A DNA stretch of 64,000 nucleotides from an uncultured Collinsella sp. (GTDB taxonomy: Bacteria; Actinomycetota; Coriobacteriia; Coriobacteriales; Coriobacteriaceae). The notes below the pieces were generated by a model that worked only from the letters and a program-made list of their open reading frames with translations, made no database searches and was not told the origin of the DNA. The position numbers and the translations under genes are program-made. The stretch covers positions 77,404 through 141,403 of the forward strand of contig CAUEQD010000004.1 of NCBI GenBank assembly GCA_959019945.1, in the 5' to 3' direction. How positions within the stretch are numbered: the first letter of the stretch is position 1; every line of letters starts with the position of its first letter. Below are positions 9,366 through 18,197 of this stretch, piece by piece.

Positions 9366-9412
9366 CGGGCGGGTGTTTGACGCATGGCGTCGACCCCGCC
9401 CGTTTCTATTTT
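9366..9412 (+). terminator. Rho-independent terminator after tgt
   Basis: CGGGCGGG (9366-9373) pairs with CCCGCCCG (9394-9401), with an inner GACGC/GCGTC stem, followed by TTTCTATTTT. It lies just before the ribosome-binding site of the next gene, which rules out the in-frame ATG at 9358 as that gene's start. Confidence 0.75.
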
Positions 9413-9426
9413 CGATAGGAGTACCC

Positions 9427-10185
9427 ATGATTAAGAACGAGAATGTCGAGGGCGAGCCTGCCTACGACGAGACGTACCGCCGCGGTCCCGTGGTCATGCG
9501 CGGCCCCATGATTCCTAAGGACAACACCTACGCCAACCTGCTGGCGCCCGAGGAGTCGACCGACTGGCTGCATGCCGATCCGTGGCGCGTGCTGCGCATC
9601 CAGGCCGAGTTTGTCGATGGCTTTGGCGCACTTGCCGAGTTAGGGCCTGCGGTGACCATCTTCGGTAGTGCCCGTACGCCCAAGACCGATCCGCTCTACA
9701 AGGCGGCGCGTGCCGTCGGGCGCAAGATCGCGCAACGTGGCGTGGCGGTCATCACCGGTGGCGGCCCCGGCATCATGGAAGCGGCCAACAAGGGAGCGGC
9801 GAGCGTCAACGGCAAGTCAGTCGGCCTGGGTATCGAGCTTCCGCACGAGCATGGGCTCAACAAATACGTGAACCTCGGTATGGACTTCCGCTACTTCTTT
9901 GTGCGCAAGACCATGTTCGTCAAATACAGCTCGGGCGCCATCGTGTTTCCCGGTGGTTTTGGCACGCTCGACGAGATGTTCGAGGTGCTCACGCTGGTGC
10001 AGACGCACAAGGTCAAGCGCATGCCGCTCGTGCTGGTGGGCAGCGAGTACTGGCAGGGCCTATTCGATTGGCTTAACGGTCCGGTGATGGGCGCCGGCAT
10101 GATCAGCCCGCTCGATCCGGATCTGGTACACATTACCGACGACCTCAACGAGGCCGTCGACATCGCCCTGAGCGGGCTGATGTAG
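9427..10185 (+). CDS. LOG-family (TIGR00730) Rossmann-fold protein
   Basis: 252 aa. The two hallmark motifs of the lysine-decarboxylase-like/LOG family are present: GGGPGIMEAANKGA near residue 112 and PGGFGTLDEMFE near residue 175. LOG proteins hydrolyse nucleoside 5'-monophosphates to release the base (cytokinin riboside phosphates in known cases). The bacterial physiological substrate is uncertain. ATG 9427 is preceded by GATAGGAG with good spacing. Confidence 0.88.
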   Translation: MIKNENVEGEPAYDETYRRGPVVMRGPMIPKDNTYANLLAPEESTDWLHADPWRVLRIQAEFVDGFGALAELGPAVTIFGSARTPKTDPLYKAARAVGRKIAQRGVAVITGGGPGIMEAANKGAASVNGKSVGLGIELPHEHGLNKYVNLGMDFRYFFVRKTMFVKYSSGAIVFPGGFGTLDEMFEVLTLVQTHKVKRMPLVLVGSEYWQGLFDWLNGPVMGAGMISPLDPDLVHITDDLNEAVDIALSGLM

Positions 10186-10215
10186 ATCAATCGTGCCCAC
10201 GCGACATGAATATGC

Positions 10216-10251
10216 ATGGCAATCTGATGTTATTTAACATCAGATTGCCAT
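10216..10251. promoter_or_regulatory. 36-nt perfect palindrome, probable toxin-antitoxin operator
   Basis: Two 17-nt arms (10216-10232 and 10235-10251), which include the core GCAATCTGATGTTA, flank TT. It lies 48 nt before the antitoxin start, with a TATACT hexamer at 10262-10267. RelB/DinJ-type antitoxins commonly autoregulate through such palindromes. It could also serve as a terminator for the LOG gene, though no U-tract follows. Confidence 0.6.
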
Positions 10252-10298
10252 TTATATTGGGTATACTGGTGTAAAAGACGAGAGCGAGGAGGTCGCAA

Positions 10299-10598
10299 AT
10301 GTCTACAGCAACAGTTAAGCCTACGACGGTTCGAATCGAAGAGGGGCTCAAGGAGCAGGCGACTGAGTTCTTGGATTCGGTCGGCCTCAGCCTCAATTCC
10401 TATCTCAATCTTGCCGTTCGGCAGCTGGTAAATCAGCGAAAGATTCCTTTTGAGATTGTAGGAAGGGCGGAGGTGCCCAACGAGGCGACGAGACGCGCCA
10501 TGGTGATCGCCGAGGCTCATGAGTTGGGGATTTTGCCGGACGACAGCCCGTCATTCAATAACGCTGGTGAGCTTATATCGTTCCTCGATGAGGACTAG
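10299..10598 (+). CDS. RelB/DinJ-family antitoxin
   Basis: 99 aa. The N-terminal segment (TTVRIEEGLKEQATEFLDSVGLSLNSYLNLAVRQLV) has the ribbon-helix-helix pattern of DinJ/RelB antitoxins. The C-terminal half, ending GELISFLDED, would wrap the toxin. It should neutralise the downstream YafQ-like toxin and repress its own operon. The ribosome-binding site is GAGGAGG before ATG 10299. Toxin and antitoxin genes are separated by 2 bp. Confidence 0.88.
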   Translation: MSTATVKPTTVRIEEGLKEQATEFLDSVGLSLNSYLNLAVRQLVNQRKIPFEIVGRAEVPNEATRRAMVIAEAHELGILPDDSPSFNNAGELISFLDED

Positions 10599-10600
10599 CG

Positions 10601-10909
10601 ATGTTTGAGATTAAAGTCGAGGCTCAGTTTAAGGTGGATTACAAACGGACGATGCGCATCCATCCGCAGCTAAAGAGCGAGTTTAAAGCGGCGGTTGCAG
10701 AGCTTGTGGCCCATGGGTCGCTTCCAGCGGAGTACGGCGCCCACGAGCTCTCAAACCCGGGCGGAAACTACAACGGCCACATTGATTTCCACCTATCCGA
10801 TGGCTTGGTCGATGTGGTCGTTCTTTATCTTCCCCATAAGACTAATCCTGTGATCCGACTGGTCAGAATGGGCTCGCATGAGGAACTGTTCCAGGGCCCA
10901 CTGAGCTAG
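10601..10909 (+). CDS. YafQ/RelE-family mRNA interferase toxin
   Basis: 102 aa. The pattern FKVDYKRTMRIHP...L...YGAHELSNPGGNYNGHIDFHLSDGLVDVVVLY...IRLVRMGSHEELF matches YafQ-type toxins of the RelE/ParE fold, with histidine and aspartate residues near the C-terminus. Members cut mRNA on the ribosome. It follows its antitoxin by 2 bp and ends just before a TTGCGGTG palindrome. Confidence 0.88.
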   Translation: MFEIKVEAQFKVDYKRTMRIHPQLKSEFKAAVAELVAHGSLPAEYGAHELSNPGGNYNGHIDFHLSDGLVDVVVLYLPHKTNPVIRLVRMGSHEELFQGPLS

Positions 10910-10924
10910 CCACTCGCTTTTAAC

Positions 10925-10988
10925 TTGCGGTGGAATAGGGATTGATTGGCGGCTGATACGCCAAAAAACAGTCCCTATTCCACCGCAA
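10925..10988. repeat. TTGCGGTG palindrome, copy 2
   Basis: 17-bp perfect arms (10925-10941 and 10972-10988) with an inner TTGGCG/CGCCAA stem. It lies between convergent toxin and helicase genes. The last codons and stop of the minus-strand helicase gene (10975) are read from inside its right arm. Confidence 0.7.
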
Positions 10989-13959
10989 ATGGTGGGGATG
11001 TCCTGCCTGTTGACGTGGCATCTGGCTTTCCCTTGTGGTTGATTTCGTCTAAGAGCTCCGCTGCGATCTCGCTGTTTTTGAACCTGATGCTGCAGTCTTC
11101 TTTCTTGGGGAAAGCTAGTAGCGGGATCGTTCCGTACCAGATAGTTTCTTCGTCAATTATCGCTGCACACAAACGTCCTTCTGCTCTAATGGCATGCTCG
11201 ACGTTCATTTCTGCCAAAGTCTCGCTTGCATCTTCGCGCGGAGTCGAGGCAATGAAAAACTCAAGAGCAATCCCTCGGGCAGTGGCACCTTTGATTGCGT
11301 CGCCGAGCTTTGCGAGGCAGGCGGCGGATGCGTAGGGCGCGGCAATGAAGATACTCTTGGCGGCGCCAACGATGTCTTCAACCAGAGTCTCTACGGCATT
11401 AGCCGGTTCTATGAGAATGTTTTGATCGGACTGCTCGCTGCCTCCGGTCACGTAGACTTCGTACCCGAGCTTGGCGTAGGTCTTGAGTCTCTTCTGGTAC
11501 ATGCGGGCGAGCATGGGTATAGATAAATCAACGTAGTCGAATATCTCAACCCGTCGCTTGCCCTCGTGGCTTCTATGGAGCCTGCCCGCCTGCTGTGTGA
11601 TGCTGCCGTCCCACGATATCGGCGTGGCAATGAGTAGAGTGTCAAGGAAGGACAGATCGAAGCCCTCGCCCAAAAGGCTTTCGGTGGCGACGATGATTCG
11701 ATGTTCATGCTCGAAGCGGGGAAGACTGCTCAGTATCGTTTTTCTTTCTTTGGCGTCGATTTCCCCGGTCAGGAGAACGGGTTCGTGTCCTTGGTTTTTG
11801 AGCATCCCGAACAGCTCCTCGGCATGCTTTTTCCTTTTAGTCAGCACGAGCGGATGCCGGCCGTTTGACGCAGCTTCAATAGCGTCGTTGACAATCAATT
11901 CGTTTCTAGCTGCATGCGTGCACAGCAGGTCGAGAATCTGATTGAAGTTTGCACCTGGCTCGTAGGCGGGTAGTCGAATTCCAGTAAAACGAGGCCGTAC
12001 GATGCGCTGGATGCCCTGCTGAATCGCTTGCGCTTTTGGATCGATAACATAACGGAGCGGGCCGCAGAGCATGGAGAGCGCCCGCGTAAGGCCGTCGGAT
12101 CGTTCGGGCGTCGCAGAAAGGCCGTATACGTATTTGGCCGGGGCGGACTTGAGAATAAGCTCGAGCTGTGGTGCGGCGGCATGGTGGCATTCGTCGCAGA
12201 TAATGAGGCCGTAATTACGAACAAGGCCCTTAACTATCGGCTCTCCGGTTTGGCGGTCTTTGCCAGATAACGACTGGAACGAAGCGATGTCGACGAGGCC
12301 GCTTACGGCCATTTTGCCCCCTCCTATTTGTCCGATGACCGGAGGCTGCCTTTTGCTGATTCGTCCTTTTGGGGTTCGGACGGGCTCCCTGTTGTCCGTA
12401 ATGTCGATAAATCGCTCGAGCTGGGATTTCCATTGGGTTATGAGTGCGGTTTTGGGAACGATGACGAGAGTTGGAAGACCAATGGATGCAATAAGATAAG
12501 CTCCGACGACTGTTTTACCGAAGCCTGTCGGCGCGGACATGATTCCGTCTTCGTATATGAGCATCTGATCAGCGGCGATTTGCTGCTCAGGGCGAAGGGC
12601 GCCTTTAAATGTCATCACAATTTGATTGCCGGATTTGCGTTCGTCTGAATAGTGGGCAGTAACGCCGGTTTCTCGGAGCAGCTGCTCAAGCTGAGTTTTG
12701 CAGCCCCGGGGAATCGCAACATAACCATCTCTCAGTTCGCTGAGGTCTATAAGTCGCGGTTTACCGAATACCGATTGATGCATGGCTTGTGCTCGATAGA
12801 ATTCTGGGTTGGCGAATGTTGCGAGCCCGCGGATTTCCATTTGAGCTGCAGGACTCAGAGACTTTTCGGGGATGTAGAGCATATCGGCTTGCGTGACGGG
12901 CAGCGATGAAGGAAAGTCCCGCGATGTGAGCGGTAGCCGCTTTCGTGGTTTTTGGGCATATCGTTTGGTCTTGTTTGCGACCGTAACTGTTGCTAGCCCG
13001 TGTGGGTTGTCCCCAGTGGTCTCGATCAGATTTTGCACTGTCGAGCGCGGAATCAGCTGGACTTGCGACAGATAAAGCCATTGGTCGGGAAAGGGCTCGA
13101 ATTGTTCGTCTACAAATACGCTGTTTCCTTCACGTTGTGCCTTGCCTTGAAAGGGAAGTGCGATGAGGTTTCCAAAACCTCCATCGGGAATAGTGTCCTG
13201 AGCGGGTAGCATTCGATCAAAGGCCTCGAACGTGATTGTCTTATTAAGCGCCGCAGCTTCGGTTATAAGGCAACTTCCAAACTCTCTGGCAGCCTTTGCG
13301 CTGATTGGCTCGAGAAAGAAAAACCAGATGTGTGCGCCGTTGCCGGACCTTGAGCGCTCGACGGCGGCGTTAATGTTCCGTCGTTTTGCAACAAGCCGTA
13401 CGACATTTGTTGCCTCTTTCCAGTCTGCTTTGTCAAAATCGATGACGAGAACTTTCGTATTGCAGTTCTTGTCGAGTACATATTGCCCGAGGACATCGCG
13501 GAACCGGTCATCGTTGCCTTTAAAGTGAGCAATGATTGCGGCATCGCTTAATTCGGGGAAGACGCGATTGTGGCATTCCGCGCATTTGACTTTTTGATGG
13601 GCTACTTTGGGACAAATTCCCGGCTTCCACTCGTTTGCGCAAGCGGGCGTATAGCCGATGCCCCCGTCTTTTCTGCGATATCCATGAGCGTAAACATCTT
13701 TACGCCCGGTAAAGAGGCTGCGAAAGAGCTCGAGTTTGTCACGTGCTGGGCTCGCACTGGTGACGATGCCCTCGATTTGTGCTCGTTCATCGAACAAAGC
13801 GCCGGCTTCTTCCCACTCTTCAAGTGTGGCGTAGCGTACGTCTGAACCGTTGTTGCAAATGACGATTTGTCGGTGTGGGTCTGCGGTGTGCGCAATCGTC
13901 TGATCGTATTTAAATTGTGCGGTCCCAAAGAGGGCGTATTGATGCATGGTGTTGCCCAT
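10975..13959 (-). CDS. TOTE-type primase-helicase with degenerate PLD-like C-terminus
   Basis: 994 aa; ATG 13947 (MHQYALFG) is an alternative start. Residues about 75-330 look like the archaeo-eukaryotic primase domain of TOTE conflict systems: Cys residues at 107, 116, 126 and 129 (KCAEC), VLVIDFDKADW at 170-180 and SRSGNGAHIWFF at 203-214. An SF2 helicase follows: APTGFGKT near 475, ICDECHHA near 588, LSATPER, and QQAGRLHR. The last ~140 residues resemble a phospholipase-D-like domain (AIIDEETIWYGTIPLL), but the HxK catalytic pair is missing where a histidine and lysine are expected. Base composition is lower in GC than the flanking genes. It probably acts in nucleic-acid-directed defence or mobile-element conflict. 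Confidence 0.8.
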   Translation of the reverse strand: MGNTMHQYALFGTAQFKYDQTIAHTADPHRQIVICNNGSDVRYATLEEWEEAGALFDERAQIEGIVTSASPARDKLELFRSLFTGRKDVYAHGYRRKDGGIGYTPACANEWKPGICPKVAHQKVKCAECHNRVFPELSDAAIIAHFKGNDDRFRDVLGQYVLDKNCNTKVLVIDFDKADWKEATNVVRLVAKRRNINAAVERSRSGNGAHIWFFFLEPISAKAAREFGSCLITEAAALNKTITFEAFDRMLPAQDTIPDGGFGNLIALPFQGKAQREGNSVFVDEQFEPFPDQWLYLSQVQLIPRSTVQNLIETTGDNPHGLATVTVANKTKRYAQKPRKRLPLTSRDFPSSLPVTQADMLYIPEKSLSPAAQMEIRGLATFANPEFYRAQAMHQSVFGKPRLIDLSELRDGYVAIPRGCKTQLEQLLRETGVTAHYSDERKSGNQIVMTFKGALRPEQQIAADQMLIYEDGIMSAPTGFGKTVVGAYLIASIGLPTLVIVPKTALITQWKSQLERFIDITDNREPVRTPKGRISKRQPPVIGQIGGGKMAVSGLVDIASFQSLSGKDRQTGEPIVKGLVRNYGLIICDECHHAAAPQLELILKSAPAKYVYGLSATPERSDGLTRALSMLCGPLRYVIDPKAQAIQQGIQRIVRPRFTGIRLPAYEPGANFNQILDLLCTHAARNELIVNDAIEAASNGRHPLVLTKRKKHAEELFGMLKNQGHEPVLLTGEIDAKERKTILSSLPRFEHEHRIIVATESLLGEGFDLSFLDTLLIATPISWDGSITQQAGRLHRSHEGKRRVEIFDYVDLSIPMLARMYQKRLKTYAKLGYEVYVTGGSEQSDQNILIEPANAVETLVEDIVGAAKSIFIAAPYASAACLAKLGDAIKGATARGIALEFFIASTPREDASETLAEMNVEHAIRAEGRLCAAIIDEETIWYGTIPLLAFPKKEDCSIRFKNSEIAAELLDEINHKGKPDATSTGRTSPPFAVE

Positions 13960-14172
13960 TTGAATGCCATTCTTGTGTTGGAGTTGCTGAGACGAGGGTA
14001 CGGCATTGCGACTTCTTGGGATATATAATTTCGATTCAAGTTCGCTAATGGTGAGGGATTGCTCCGCGAGTGGCTTTCGGTCGATGCCAAGGCGCGCGAC
14101 GGCCCTTGGTAATCAGGATTTGCGGTTATGTGGGCAGCCGGAGGCGTAAAGAGCGGGCTTCATCCGAACCCG

Positions 14173-14392
14173 GTGGGCAAAAAATGGCAAATATGAGTAC
14201 TGTTGCCTGGCTAGTACCATATCATTTGGAAAGTATTTAAGACCAATTGGCTGAGATTAGATATTTCTAACCCCCTTACCACGACGATTCGGGGCTTTAT
14301 GGCGCATGAAATCGGTGAAAGCGGGCAATTTCAGCTAGATTTTGCTGTTACTAAAATTGTGACAGTACTCATATTTGCCATTTTTTGCCCAC
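14173..14392. mobile_element. MITE-like element with perfect 31-bp terminal inverted repeats
   Basis: Bases 14173-14203 and 14362-14392 are exact reverse complements (31 bp, containing GGGCAAAAAATGGCAAATAT). They enclose 158 bp with no supported ORF. No convincing target-site duplication was seen. It lies upstream of the helicase gene, in a 606-bp gap that otherwise holds only the palindrome at 14488. Confidence 0.6.
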
Positions 14393-14487
14393 TGGGTATC
14401 GTTGGGGCCAATCAAAGCTCCCCAAACAGCTGGGAACGCGCCAATCGCCAGCAATATCTTGTATGTGGGTAGCGCGCGGCAATAAAG

Positions 14488-14550
14488 TTGCGGTGAAATA
14501 GGGACTGATTTGCGGCTGATAAGCCAAAAACAGTCCCTATTCCACCGCAA
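14488..14550. repeat. TTGCGGTG palindrome, copy 3
   Basis: 20-nt arms 14488-14507 and 14531-14550 pair with one A-C mismatch. It sits directly downstream of degV and, with copy 2, brackets the primase-helicase gene. Confidence 0.68.
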
Positions 14551-14565
14551 GTGGTAAAGGTGCCT

Positions 14566-15426
14566 CTAGTGAACGGGCTGGTAGTGGGGGCAGTAGCTGA
14601 TGGCGATGGCATCGACGCCTACGTGGGTGGCGATGGTGCAGCCGATGGGGCCGGTGCCGGCGTCTACGTAGTCCTGGCCCGCGAGCGCCTCGTTGACAAG
14701 TTCCTGCTCCTCGGCGGCGCCGGTCGTGAGCACGCGCACGCTTGAGCCCGGGTGCTCGGCCAAAAACGCGAGGCAGTCTGCCATGGTGTTGGCGACGATG
14801 CGCTTGGCGCCGCGGCCCTTCTTGATGGCCTTGATCTCGCCCGACTGCCACTCCGGCGAAACGGCCAGGCGAATATTGAGCATCTGCGTGAGCTGGCCGG
14901 CGAGCTTGGGCGCGCGGCCGTTCTTAACGAGGTTCTCGAGCGTGCGGGGAATCAGCAGCAGGTGCGCGTCGGGCAGGGTCGCGCGGATCTGTGCCTCGGT
15001 CTCGTCCAGGCTGCGGCCGTCCTCGCGCATGGCGAGCGCGTACTCCACCAGCAGGCCCTCGGCACCCGAGCCGGTGCGCGAATCGATGCAGCGCACGTCG
15101 AGCTCGTGGGTCTCGGCGACCAGGCATGCATTGGAATAGCAGGCGGACCACTCGCTGCACAGCGAGATAAAGATCGCGCTGTCGTGGCCATCGGCGCGCA
15201 CGCGGTCAAACAGCGCCTTGAACTCGCCGGCACTCGGCTGCGAGGTATGCGGCAGCTGCTCGGAGCCGGCCATGCGGGCGACGTACTCCTGGGCGGTGAT
15301 CTGTACCTGGTCGAGCAGGTCCTCGCCTTCGATAATCACATGCAGCGGAATGACGTAAATGCCGAGCTCTTGGGCGCGGGCGGGGGAGATGTCCGACGTG
15401 GAGTCGGTTATGATGGCAAAAGACAT
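14566..15426 (-). CDS. DegV-family fatty-acid-binding protein
   Basis: 286 aa. The N-terminus FAIITDSTSDISPARAQELGIYVIPL is the canonical DegV start, with the TSQPSAGEF lipid-site region and a C-terminal GAGTGPIGC-like stretch (VDAGTGPIGCTIATHVG). Members bind fatty acids, and some (FakB) present them to the FakA kinase; no fakA is in this window. The start at 15426 is preceded by CGAAAGG on the reverse strand. Confidence 0.92.
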   Translation of the reverse strand: MSFAIITDSTSDISPARAQELGIYVIPLHVIIEGEDLLDQVQITAQEYVARMAGSEQLPHTSQPSAGEFKALFDRVRADGHDSAIFISLCSEWSACYSNACLVAETHELDVRCIDSRTGSGAEGLLVEYALAMREDGRSLDETEAQIRATLPDAHLLLIPRTLENLVKNGRAPKLAGQLTQMLNIRLAVSPEWQSGEIKAIKKGRGAKRIVANTMADCLAFLAEHPGSSVRVLTTGAAEEQELVNEALAGQDYVDAGTGPIGCTIATHVGVDAIAISYCPHYQPVH

Positions 15427-15582
15427 AATTGCACCTTTCGTTGGGGCGCGGCAGCGCCGCCTTCTGAGAGCAAAGTGCGACAAGTATAGTGGAGTTGCTC
15501 TACATTGCTAGGTTCAATTGTTGAATAGTCAACAGTTTGAAGTGTCGGTGTGGAAATCATCAACTGGGGAAGAGGGATACCG

Positions 15583-16245
15583 ATGGAGGCGCTGGAGATA
15601 GGCAAGCGGCCGGTCGTGCTGTTTGATTTCGATGGCACGGTGGCAGATACGGGTCGGGCGGTGATGACCTCGACACGCAAAACGTTGGCCGCGCGCGGGT
15701 TTTCGGAGGCGCAGATGGGTGACCTGCGTCGCATGATCGGGCCTCCGCTGTGGAAGAGCTTCCACGACTTTTACGGCTTTACGCGCGAGGAGTCGCTCGT
15801 GGTGGCCGACGAGTACCGTGCCTTTTTTGACGAGCTGGGTCCGGAGGAGTATCCCGTGTTCGACGGAATCCCCGAGCTGCTCGATGGCTTGGCGGCGCAG
15901 GGTCATCGCATGGCCGTGGCGACGTCTCGCATGGAGGCAAAGTGTATCGACATGGTGCATGAGCTGGGGCTTTCTCAGTTTGAGGCGGTGGTTGGCATGA
16001 ATCCGCCGCAGGGACGCGAGACCAAGGCCGATTCGGTCCGCGACGCCCTGGCGGCGCTTGGCGCGACTGCCGACGAGGCCGTGATGATCGGCGACCGCTT
16101 TAACGACGTGGAGGGCGCGCACGCGATGGGCGTGCCGTGCATCGGCATCTATTCGGGCGCGGCGGCGCCGGGCGAGCACGAGTCGGCGGGTGCCGATGCG
16201 GTGGTGCACTCGGTGGCAGAGCTTGCTAAACTTTTCGCTATCTAA
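15583..16245 (+). CDS. HAD-superfamily phosphatase (phosphoglycolate-phosphatase-like)
   Basis: 220 aa. HAD motifs: FDFDGTVADTG (nucleophile Asp) near residue 12, ATSRMEAK (motif II), a lysine in ETKADSV (motif III) and MIGDRFNDVEGA (motif IV). The helical cap follows motif I as in Gph-like enzymes. Substrate unknown. ATG 15583 is 6 nt after GGGGAAGAGGG; the GTG at 15550 lacks a ribosome-binding site. The dipeptidase gene follows on the same strand 54 nt later. Confidence 0.88.
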   Translation: MEALEIGKRPVVLFDFDGTVADTGRAVMTSTRKTLAARGFSEAQMGDLRRMIGPPLWKSFHDFYGFTREESLVVADEYRAFFDELGPEEYPVFDGIPELLDGLAAQGHRMAVATSRMEAKCIDMVHELGLSQFEAVVGMNPPQGRETKADSVRDALAALGATADEAVMIGDRFNDVEGAHAMGVPCIGIYSGAAAPGEHESAGADAVVHSVAELAKLFAI

Positions 16246-16299
16246 TGACGTAATGTGAGGGGCGGGCGTGCCCGTCGCTCATTGCTAAGGAGGTCGTCC

Positions 16300-17736
16300 A
16301 TGAATCAGGTGGAGCAGAGCGTTACCGAGTATGTCGACGAGGTCTGGGAGGATGTCGTCGCCGATATCGAGCAGCTGGTGAGTTATCCGTCCGTGGCTGT
16401 TGCCGCCGGTGCGGAGCCCGGCGCGCCGTTTGGTCGCCCGGTCCGCGACGCGCTCGATTGCGCGCTCGGTATCGCGCAAAAGCTCGGCTATCAGACGAGC
16501 GACGACAAGGGCTATGTGGGCATCGCCGACATTCCCGGCCGCGGCGACAAGCAGCTCGCGACCATTTGCCACGTGGACGTGGTTCCCGCCGGCCCTGGCT
16601 GGAACACCGACCCGTTCGCCATGGAGCGCCGCGAGGGCTGGCTGCTCGGTCGCGGCGTGATTGACGACAAGGGTCCGGCGGTGCTGTCGCTCTACGCCGG
16701 CGCTTACCTTCTCAAGCACGGCATTGTTCCGCGCTACACCTTCCGCGCACTGCTGGGCTGCGATGAGGAAGTGGGCATGTCCGACGTTCACCATTATCTG
16801 GAGAACCACGCAGACCCCGACTTTTTGTTTACGCCCGATGCCGAGTTCCCGGTCTGCAATGCTGAGAAGGGCCAGTTTGGGGCGACGTTCGTGAGCCCCA
16901 AGATCGACGGCGGGCGCATTGTGTCCTGGAGCGGTGCCGAGGCGAGCAACGCCATTCCGTCGCAGTCTATCTGCGAGCTCGCGATTGCCGCCGATGAGCT
17001 GCCGGCGCCGGTCGAGAATGCTGACCGCCTGGAGATCACGGCTCTCGACAATGGTCATGTGCAGATTTTCGCCCACGGTATTGGCGGTCACGCCTCGATG
17101 CCCGAGGGGACGATCAATGCCGTCGGCCTGATCGTGTCGTATCTGCGCGAGGCCGAGGACGCGTTTGGTGCACGCGACGAGCGCCTGCTGACGCCTGCCG
17201 AGCACGAGTTCGTCAAGTTCCTGGCCTTTGTGCATGCGGATGCCTATGGTCGCGGCCTGGGTATCGACGCGACGAGCCCAGCGTTTGGCCCGCTTACCTG
17301 CAACGCTGGCGTCATCCGTGTGGCGGATGGCCATATCGAGCAGGTCATCGACGTGCGCTTCCCCGACAGCACGAGTGCCGATACCATCCGCGAGCAGCTC
17401 GAGCCGCTCGTGGGCCGTTTTGGCGTGACGTGCCGTGTGGGTCGTGCGAAGGTGCCGTTCTCGGTGTCTGCCGACGATCCGGCCGTGAAGGCGCTTATCG
17501 ATACCTATAACGAGTTCACCGGCAAGCATGCCGAGCCCTTTGCCATGGGCGGCGGCACGTACGCGCGCAACTTTGCCCGCGCCGTCTCGTTTGGCCCCGA
17601 GGAGACCGGCCTGGAGCTGCCCGCATGGGGCGGCCAGATGCACGGCCCCAACGAGTGCGCCAACGAGGAACAGCTCAAGCAGGCGCTCAAGATCTATATT
17701 GTTGCGATCCTCCGTTTGAATGAATTAGAGCTTTAG
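16300..17736 (+). CDS. M20-family (PepV/Sapep-like) dipeptidase
   Basis: 478 aa cytoplasmic zinc dipeptidase. Metal ligands and neighbours: CHVDVVPAG, GRGVIDDKGPAV, CDEEVGMSD, PDAEFP, and GGGTYARNF near the C-terminus with a final histidine in GGQMHGPNE. Length and the DAEFP segment fit the PepV/Sapep branch. AAGGAGG at 16288-16294 fixes ATG 16300. It is followed by the third copy of the repeat composite. Confidence 0.9.
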   Translation: MNQVEQSVTEYVDEVWEDVVADIEQLVSYPSVAVAAGAEPGAPFGRPVRDALDCALGIAQKLGYQTSDDKGYVGIADIPGRGDKQLATICHVDVVPAGPGWNTDPFAMERREGWLLGRGVIDDKGPAVLSLYAGAYLLKHGIVPRYTFRALLGCDEEVGMSDVHHYLENHADPDFLFTPDAEFPVCNAEKGQFGATFVSPKIDGGRIVSWSGAEASNAIPSQSICELAIAADELPAPVENADRLEITALDNGHVQIFAHGIGGHASMPEGTINAVGLIVSYLREAEDAFGARDERLLTPAEHEFVKFLAFVHADAYGRGLGIDATSPAFGPLTCNAGVIRVADGHIEQVIDVRFPDSTSADTIREQLEPLVGRFGVTCRVGRAKVPFSVSADDPAVKALIDTYNEFTGKHAEPFAMGGGTYARNFARAVSFGPEETGLELPAWGGQMHGPNECANEEQLKQALKIYIVAILRLNELEL

Positions 17737-17737
17737 G

Positions 17738-17765
17738 GTTACGCGGTTTTACCAAACCGCGTAAC
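17738..17765 (+). terminator. 12-bp perfect hairpin after the dipeptidase gene
   Basis: GTTACGCGGTTT pairs with AAACCGCGTAAC around TACC, 2 nt after the stop codon. It shares the GGTTACG start and T/A-rich tip with the hairpin after queA, although the stem core differs. Confidence 0.6.
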
Positions 17766-17769
17766 AGCT

Positions 17770-17884
17770 CGACGCTGCAAACGCCCCCAAGCGGCAATCT
17801 GACGTTCAATCGTCGGTCGCGTACAAAAGTACGCTTCCCTCCTCTTTCACGTCACCTTGCTCGCTTAGGGGCGTTTTCGCTGAC
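17770..17884 (+). repeat. Long compound-hairpin repeat, copy 3
   Basis: Outer arms around 17770-17793 and 17862-17884 (ACGCCCCCAAGCG against CGCTTAGGGGCGT), mid-stem TGACGT 17800-17805 with ACGTCA 17849-17854, and a small GCGTAC/GTACGC apex around AAAA. The apex differs from copies 1 and 2 but the middle boxes are the same as copy 1. Confidence 0.68.
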
Positions 17885-17911
17885 TTATGCTCAACCTGTG
17901 GGGTTTCCAAG

Positions 17912-17996
17912 GTAGTCCTTGGGGACGTTCTTAAATGACTAGTCAAACAAGAACGTCCCCAACGACTAGTCGTTTAAGAACGTCCCCAACAACTAC
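17912..17996. repeat. Inverted pair of GTAG REP-like units
   Basis: GTAGTCCTTGGGGACGTTC at 17912 is answered by the reverse complement of a near-identical unit ending at CTAC 17996, with a further GAACGTCCCCAACGAC between them. The 461-bp gap before pstS holds this, copy 3 of the long hairpin and about 190 bp with no supported gene. Confidence 0.6.
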
Positions 17997-18197
17997 CTTC
18001 CTCTGGTGTAAAAGGTGCGCCATGTTCGGCGCTGGATTGTTATTCGTTTGTAAAGGCCGTGCTGCGCTTGCGGTAAGGGTCTATCAGATGCCCGTAAAAA
18101 ACCGCAGTTGGCGCGGGCACTGCCCGATCGAGGCCGTATCTTTCCAAACAGCAAAGCGGGCGGGGTGCCCGCGAGTCGCATGTATGAAAGGAAGATC

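Noticed and set aside
10316..10345. TTCGAATC tRNA-like T-loop sequence
   Set aside because: It is inside the antitoxin coding sequence, with no acceptor or anticodon stem; no tRNA gene was found in the window.
14335..14612. Small minus-strand ORFs over the MITE-like element and palindrome
   Set aside because: They run through the inverted repeats and into the degV 3' end; composition and lack of start signals make them unlikely genes.
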